Of a stretch of 64,000 bases of DNA, positions 57,799-64,000 are shown piece after piece; the stretch's first letter is position 1, and each line of letters starts with the position of its first letter. The position numbers and the translations under genes are program-made. The stretch is from the NCBI GenBank assembly GCA_015680685.1, contig MNCI01027046.1:969472-1033471 (forward strand). Direction: 5' to 3'. This DNA comes from Gnetum montanum. Lineage: Eukaryota; Streptophyta; Gnetopsida; Gnetales; Gnetaceae. The notes beneath the pieces are model-generated. The model ran no database searches, was not told the origin of the DNA, and was given only the letters and a program-made list of their open reading frames with translations.

Positions 57799-59400
57799 GG
57801 AAAAGATGAAAACCAATGTACATAGTTAAAATTTTTAAGGGAATAAGGTAATCTTTTGACTAGACTATAAGAAATCCAACCAAAAGTCCTAACCAAGTTG
57901 TTGCTAGCCACCTAGAAAAACAAAGTCAAAATAAGTGGGATTAAATCCCAACATTACACCCATTGGGCATGATGCCCCTAGGCATACCTATAGGGGATCT
58001 AAATAATAAAATAAACACAAAAATTATTTATTCACATAAGACTAACTATAGCAAAAGTGATTGGGAGAGTAACCATTAGGCCTACAAGCATCAAAATTAT
58101 CACATGTCCTAATTGGACCTCTCCTTCTCTAGGTTGCAAGGAGTGCTCTCAGAGATAGTCTTATCAGGTAACAAGAGTAGCAACAACTACATCTCTAGCA
58201 ACAACCATTTTTTCAACATCACTAGGTTGATCTGTGTTGATAGCATGAGACTAAAAATGCTTTTCACATTACAATGAGTCATGTCAAACATTTCCTGCCA
58301 CAAGGAAACAAGCCTCATCAAAGTGTGTCCATACTCTATGAGCCAAGGAACTAGGCCACAAGAACTGAATGTCCCATCCCCTGAAGCCTTGTTGACATCA
58401 ACTTAGCCTCAACAAACCACAAATGTCATTCAAATTGAGGTTATGCTTTCCTTTTCACAAATGCCATTGGTAAGGCTAGGACCATAATCACATATCCACC
58501 ATCGATTGTTAACTTAGACCTTTTTAGCTTCAGTGGTGCTAAATATCACATCAAAACAATGGTTGGAATGCCACCCAATCATTTTTTGTAGCACAACTAA
58601 CCATAAGAGGTCAATGCCATATGCTTAAAAGCCATAGTTTCCAATGGGGATTCATCCTAGATGTCTAAATCATCATATGAAACCTCTAAAGAGTCCTTTT
58701 GTGACATGCTAGACATCAAAGAGGACCTAATTTGAGGAGGTGTAGGGTTTTTAGGGAAGCCATCAAGATTTTTAGGGTTCATACAATATGCACTAAGAGG
58801 TGTATAGAAGATAGATAGTCAGATATGGGAAGATGGGGTGGTCAAGGTGAATAGGGAGGGCATGGAGGGATTAATTTACTATGAAGGTGTAAAAATGAAT
58901 GTGGGGGTTGAGAGTGTGAGGGGAAAGGGGTGGAATTTGAAAGATGTAAAAACCCTAATCTTGCCTAATGAGTTATGCAAGGATAACATAGTGGAAAATG
59001 CAGGAGATATAAGCATGAGTTGTCATACGGAGCTCATAGGCTAATGTGGAAGCCAACTAGGCCATGAGGTTTAGCTCATCTAGCATCTCACCTAGGCAAA
59101 AGGAGCAAAGCAACTAAAAATTAAATTGAAAATGAATAGAAACCTTAACATCAAGGGCTACATATAAAGAATTTGATGTACAAGCTTTACCCACACTAGA
59201 GGCAGATTCCACCATTTGAAGCACCCATGGGATTGCTACAAGATGGGCTCATTTCTGAAGAACCTCTACATAATTATCATAGTTTGGTGGTTCAATCATG
59301 CAATAATGGCTCTCTGATTTTGAATCCCAATGATCACCACCATTGAACCTTGTTCTAATGATGTTGATGCAACACAGACATCTTATTTTATTCTCCCTAA
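57799..59400. other. Unassigned stretch, possible LINE 5' part
   Basis: No recognisable domain. On the plus strand, 58710-59043 is nearly open (LRGV, then EDGVVKVNREGMEGLIYYEG, then WNLKDVKTLILPNELCKD) and is unusually G-rich for this region. It lies upstream of a LINE ORF1 piece in the same orientation and might be its N-terminal or 5' UTR part. That is a guess from position only. Confidence 0.3.
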
Positions 59401-62400
59401 TTATGTATATGAGTCACTAGTTGCTAATCTTACTCATGATAGGTGTTTCATATTTTGAGCTACTTGCCTCATGATCAAAATTTCATTTCACAGTTAAATG
59501 ATGTGATGGAAAAGCATAAAATTTAAATTATTTATGTCATGTATTAGTCTCATTTTTTTCTCCTTGTTGAGCTAGGCAATGTTTTGATGGTATAGTGTGT
59601 TATAGATATAGGATTATTTATACTTAACAACATGTGTTTCTAACCCTTGGTATATCATTTATTCTCTTTTGTTAATCCTTGGCTTAGCTTATATCTTTTG
59701 GAGGATTTTATCTCATGAAATTCCTAGTATTTTTATTTGTGCACAATTATTCTTGAAATCTTAAATTCATCGTTTATTAGAAAAGTTGCTTTTTTAAAAA
59801 AAAATTGGAAATCCTTATTATAAATATTCTTTTTTTTTTAATTCTCACTTTTAGAAAAATCTAGCATCTTTTATAAATATTTTTTATTTAAGCTTTTTAA
59901 ATTAGATGTTATGGAGTTTTGGTGTTTTTAACTAAGAACAAATTAATAAGATGGTGGCACATGCTATGGACTAAGAGCCGACTATTTTAAAAATATATCA
60001 TATTTTTATAAAACTTGATGAAGTTGTATTCTATTTCGTTTCTTAGGTGAACTAGAAATTTTCTATTATTTGTTGAACACTAAGTGGACTTTTCTAACTA
60101 TTGTGCAAGCAATCATAAAGATATTCTTCCATGAATCATTATTACTATGTTCACTATAAACTTAGAATTTTGTATTGAGATAAAGCTTATGTTTTTCATG
60201 CATCAATTATTCATTCTCATTGCTCATTTCTCCCTCTCATATTATTGAGTTTAATTTTTCCACTTCAATAGATTCAACCTTATTATTGTAGGTCTTCTAT
60301 TTTTAAATGTAGAATAACTAATCCCAAGCTTGTCTTTTCTTAAAATTTCTAATGCATCAAATTAACGTCATTTTATTAATGATATGATTTAGGTTCATTT
60401 TGTCCACAATATTCTAGTCTTTTTTGTATCCTTTTGTGCATTTTTGGAAACATTTCTTGCCACCACAACTCACGGTGAAGGAGTTAGTGGAGATCATGAA
60501 TCATGGTATGGTCATGGTCCTTGATCATGACTAAACCACAGGTTATGAGAATGTCATGGTATATACCATAACTAAACCTTGGGTTGTGGTTTTGCAGGTG
60601 GCCTAAACCTAAGCTGAGGTGCATATTTCTTGAGTTGTGGCATTCATCACGACTCATGGTGAGGTTATGATCTTCACCACAAGCTATGGTGAGGTAGAAA
60701 TGAATAGTGGAAAGGTCACTAGGTCATGGTTGAGTTGTGATCAATCTCTTGTTTAGAAACCATGAGTTTTTGTCTACTCATGGATACCTGTTCTTTCCTG
60801 TTTCATGTTGTTTTTACATCATCTAAGTCATTTATGACTCATGACATCTTGTATCATGCATTTTCTAATGTTTTGACCTTTTAATAGTGAATTTTCGATG
60901 TGATCAATGGGTAGGCATTGTGGGGATATAGGTTGACCTCTAGAACTTAATCCACATCACCTATGATTGTACCTTGGGCAAGTGGATATGTGTGTTAATC
61001 GATAGGCATTATGGAGGATAGGGTTGTCTTTCTTACTTAATCCACATCACCTATGATTGTACCTTGGGCAAGTAGATCTATGTGTAACTAGTAGGCATTG
61101 TGGAGGGTAGGGTTGGCTTCCTTGCTTAATCCACCTCACCTATGATTATGCTTAAATTATGGCATTGGGCAAGCATTGTGGAGAAATTATTTAGCTAATT
61201 AGTATCTGATCACATCACTTGTGAATGTCATGTGATTGGATTTCTAATGTAGAACGATAGGGTAGGTAATCCACATGAGTGTTTTACTATGATTAATTCA
61301 TCCAAGGTCAAGTGAGATTAGTCAACTAGTCCTAGAGGAGGATCGTTGATAATGTTCAAGATACATGAGATCTTTGTAATCAAAAGTCCTTACATATGGT
61401 TTATTTCTAGTGCATTCTTAGTTTACCTATTTCTTGAGATTCTATGAATATGATGGTTTTGGATATGTTTTTCAACTTCTAGTCTCATGGATCTTGAGAT
61501 GGTTTTCTTATGCAACATGTAGCACCATCCTTTAGCTTGTTCCAGCTACACCAAGGTGGTTGGCTCTACTAGAAGGTTTGTAACCCCTTCTACATGTTTG
61601 TATACAGATCAAGGTGGTAGAAGCTAAGAGCTTAATGTTGATGAAGCTACATATTTTAAGCTTTTCTTTTGTTTTCAAATTTAGTCTTTTGTTTATGTTA
61701 TGATGAGCATGATGTATTTGAGCTTATGTAATGATGATGGATAATACCAACTCTCTTCGAGATTATGGATTTCCATTTAATTATGGACTATGGATGATGG
61801 TTCTGCTATATTTACAAGATTTTAATATTATCTTTGATTATGGTTATGAAATTATTGCTTTAAGTATTTCAATGTGTAGTTTAGTTTTTACCATGCACTT
61901 TGGTTAAGTTTTGTAATGCTTATGGTGATTATCTTTCCTAAGTTTATAAGCATTATGACATCACATGTTCAAGTATCACGCTATGTGCAACTAATCTTGG
62001 ATTTGGATAAGATTAATAATGTTTGGGGGTATGCAAATAAGTATGCAATATTGATCATTTGTAAGTGGACTCTAGATTTTCATATCTAATTTAAAGAATA
62101 TTCTAAAGTTCCATGATTTATGAAGTTATTTAATCCTATACTAATTATTTAGAAAACTAAGTAGGAAATTATTAGTCTTATTTTTCACATTAAACATATG
62201 GAATCTATTTCTAAAACATTTTGTTTTCAAACATTTTTTGTTGAAATCATTCTTAATTGTAAAAAGGAATTGGTATTACAACCAAGCAAGAAGGCTTATA
62301 TTAAGCTAAATAGATATTATAACCTTCCTAATGTTTATAAATTTTATCATTATGAACGTAATTTTCTCATGAGAAAAAGTTGCTTAAAAAATTTGTGTTG

Positions 62401-62520
62401 AAGTTGACTATAGAAGAAAATCATCTAAAATTGAAGATATGAAAAATCAAGTTAATGCCAATGATAAAAATGATCTAGTAATAAAGAAATTAGAGAAGAT
62501 ATAAGATTTTGTGAATGTTT
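59400..62520 (+). pseudogene. LINE ORF1-like remnant, split by an LTR
   Basis: The left piece (about 59480-59630) and right piece (about 62030-62520) together match the minus-strand LINE piece at 3145-3780: GAGCTAGGCAATG and GATATAGGATTATTTA on the left, then WTLDFHI, KEYSKVP, FFVEIILNCKKELVLQPSKK, YYNLPNVYKF on the right. The stretch between them, 59633 to about 62030, is an F-type LTR. The CCHC knuckle is decayed and stops are present. Confidence 0.5.
59633..62030 (+). mobile_element. F-type solo LTR (F3), diverged
   Basis: Collinear with F1/F2: TTTGTTAATCC near 59675, GGAGGATTTTATCTCATGA near 59700, GGCACATGC near 59957, CAAGGTGGTTGGCTCTACT near 61553, and GACATCACATGTTCAAG near 61960. 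Its ends are too diverged for certain limits. A tandem local duplication of about 90 bases (ATCCACATCACCTATGATTG repeated near 60949 and 61040) and an ATCATGG/ACCATGA-rich block (60475-60735) fill the middle. Confidence 0.7.
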
Positions 62521-63200
62521 TTCCTTGTACTATAGGAAGTATTAATCATTTCAAATAAATAGCTCATAAGATAAATATGTCATCATTTAACAAAAGTAAT
62601 GTTAATTCAAAGATCAAACTAATATTGACAAGTATGCTATACCTAATGGTAAAGATTCTTGATGTAAGGCTAACATTATGAGATGAAGTAATGGTGATGC
62701 AAAATATGGACTAGCATTTTTTTTCATGAATCTATGTTTTCTATAAATATTTATATTTCACCACACCTTTCTAGTGCTACTTCAAATTCTTTGTTATTTT
62801 AAGTTCAAGAATGTATATTGAAAGTGATGTAAATATTGTTAGGATTGGAAGCATCATTCAAATGCTATAATAAATAATTAGTAATTTTCTTATTGATGTT
62901 TTCAAAGTCATAGCATCTATATTTCTAATGTCTAATAGATCCAAAGGATCTATAGATGTAATAAAATTTTTGTTTCCTTAATTTTGCTTTCTTGATTTTT
63001 GAAAGCATTAATTATAAGGTTGTACATCTAGTCTTAAAATTGGAAATTTTTTTTATTTTTATGTTGGTTTTAGTGTTTTTCACTCAATGTCAAGTATGCT
63101 ATGCATTATGAATATTTTTACTTATTATTAATTTTTTTAGGGTTAAACAGCCCATCAAAAGAATGACTCTAAGCACACCCTAAGACATATAGAGGAATAT
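62521..63200 (+). other. AT-rich stretch, nothing recognised
   Basis: Continues after the LINE ORF1 remnant. No motif or repeat was identified on either strand apart from a short partial SINE body near 63172-63200. Confidence 0.4.
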
Positions 63201-63675
63201 AATAATGCCTCAAGTGTGTTTTGGAACCCCAAAATTATTATAATATAGGTACACCTTAAGATATATAGTCCAATTAGAACTTTATAACTAAACATTGCCC
63301 ACTAGAATCAAACCCATGACTTGAAGCTTACCACTAGGCTAATAATGCCTCAAGTGTGGGATGTATTGGAACCTGAAATAATTGAAACATCTGTACACCC
63401 CAAGATTTATAGAATTTTATAACTCAGTGATACCCAGTATCATTGAACCTATGACCTAGGGTTACTAGGTCAAGACTCGTACCACTAGGCTAACACCTCA
63501 TTGTTAATAATGCCTCAAGTATGAGGGGTGTTGAAACTCAAAATAATTGAATCATAGGTACACCCTAAGATTTATAGAAATTTGTAACTAAGTGCTATCT
63601 AGTAGAATCAAGCCTATGACATGGGGTTACTAGGCTAAGACTCATATGACTCGGCTAACACCTTATTATTATTAG
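63201..63675 (-). repeat. Head-to-tail array of three SINE units
   Basis: Units start at 63201, 63341 and 63507, each opening with AATAATGCCTCAAGT on the plus strand. On the minus strand each has a tRNA-like head (unit 2: TTAGCCTAGTGGTACGAGTC as A box and GGTCATAGGTTCAATGA as B box at about 63440-63456) and a body ending TTCCAA or TTTCAA. Unit 1 has an internal deletion in its head. A partial fourth unit precedes at 63172-63200. Confidence 0.82.
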
Positions 63676-63764
63676 AGTAGGAAATAATAATTTTTATTTT
63701 TATTATACAATAGAAGTTTTCTTTAATAAAATATCAAAAAAGTTTGGATTGATGGGCAGTTTTA

Positions 63765-63779
63765 ATATATATATATATT
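63765..63779. repeat. (AT)n microsatellite
   Basis: TATATATATATATA run. A (CA)n run of about seven units follows at 63847-63861. 63780-64000 is otherwise featureless AT-rich DNA. Confidence 0.85.
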
Positions 63780-64000
63780 AATTTTAGGATTATTTTAGCA
63801 TTGGGGCTATATCATATTATTTTTAGTAAACTTTGCCACATTTGTCACACACACACACATAAAAAAAATCTCTTGGAGATTTATAAAAAAAGGAATCATC
63901 AATGTAAATTCAGTAAGAATTTTGCTATTTCACCATAAATTTATTAATCTTTCAAAAATTCATCAATTCATCAACATCATTTAGCATTGTTTACTCAATC

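Overview
The window is nuclear DNA of a land plant, most likely a seed plant with a large, heavily methylated, retrotransposon-filled genome; a gymnosperm is plausible but not proven. The reasons are a nuclear chloroplast-targeted psbW gene with a 75-bp GT-AG intron, LTR retrotransposons with an Athila-type tRNA-Asp primer site, and pervasive CG-to-TG/CA decay everywhere except psbW and one young LTR. Only one gene looks intact: psbW, minus strand, 5841-6374. Nearly everything else is decayed mobile DNA.

Layout. 1-36 is the end of an LTR. 37-3700 is a decayed LINE on the minus strand (ORF1 piece 3145-3660, endonuclease piece 135-1410) with tRNA-derived SINEs inside and beside it. 4276-5840 is the psbW 3' flank. 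psbW follows with a G-box upstream. 8491-21551 is a full-length Athila-like Ty3 element A (+): LTR, Asp PBS, gag, protease, RT, RNase H, integrase, a long third ORF, LTR, with GTAGT target duplications. 22421-31006 is a second element D with a 2.3-kb LTR and gag, the gag being split by a solo LTR (F1). 31007-33837 is element C (LTR and gag only), cut off where a copy of the psbW promoter/exon 1 region begins. 36692-49467 is element B, a relative of A in inverted orientation. 49571-57798 is a second copy of D plus F, carrying a further young solo LTR (E). 57799-59400 is unassigned, 59400-62520 is another LINE ORF1 piece split by a third F-type LTR, and 63201-63675 is a head-to-tail array of three SINE units.

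Main structural reading. 6143-31006 and 33838-57798 are the two copies of one ancestral segmental duplication of roughly 10-12 kb. Both copies share D and F. A is absent from copy 2, where its intact empty site is at 36513-36517. B and E are absent from copy 1, where the matching sites lie at about 21727-21731 and 26085-26090. This gives a relative order: D, then F, then duplication, then A, B and E. The duplicated psbW is a truncated pseudogene.

Most unusual signal. Several LTRs (B, C, D, E) carry a different short palindromic or mini-repeat block just upstream of the TATA box. In D this block is three 44-bp units whose hairpin stems differ in sequence but keep pairing through compensatory changes. 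All comparisons were made by eye; percentages and ages were not computed.
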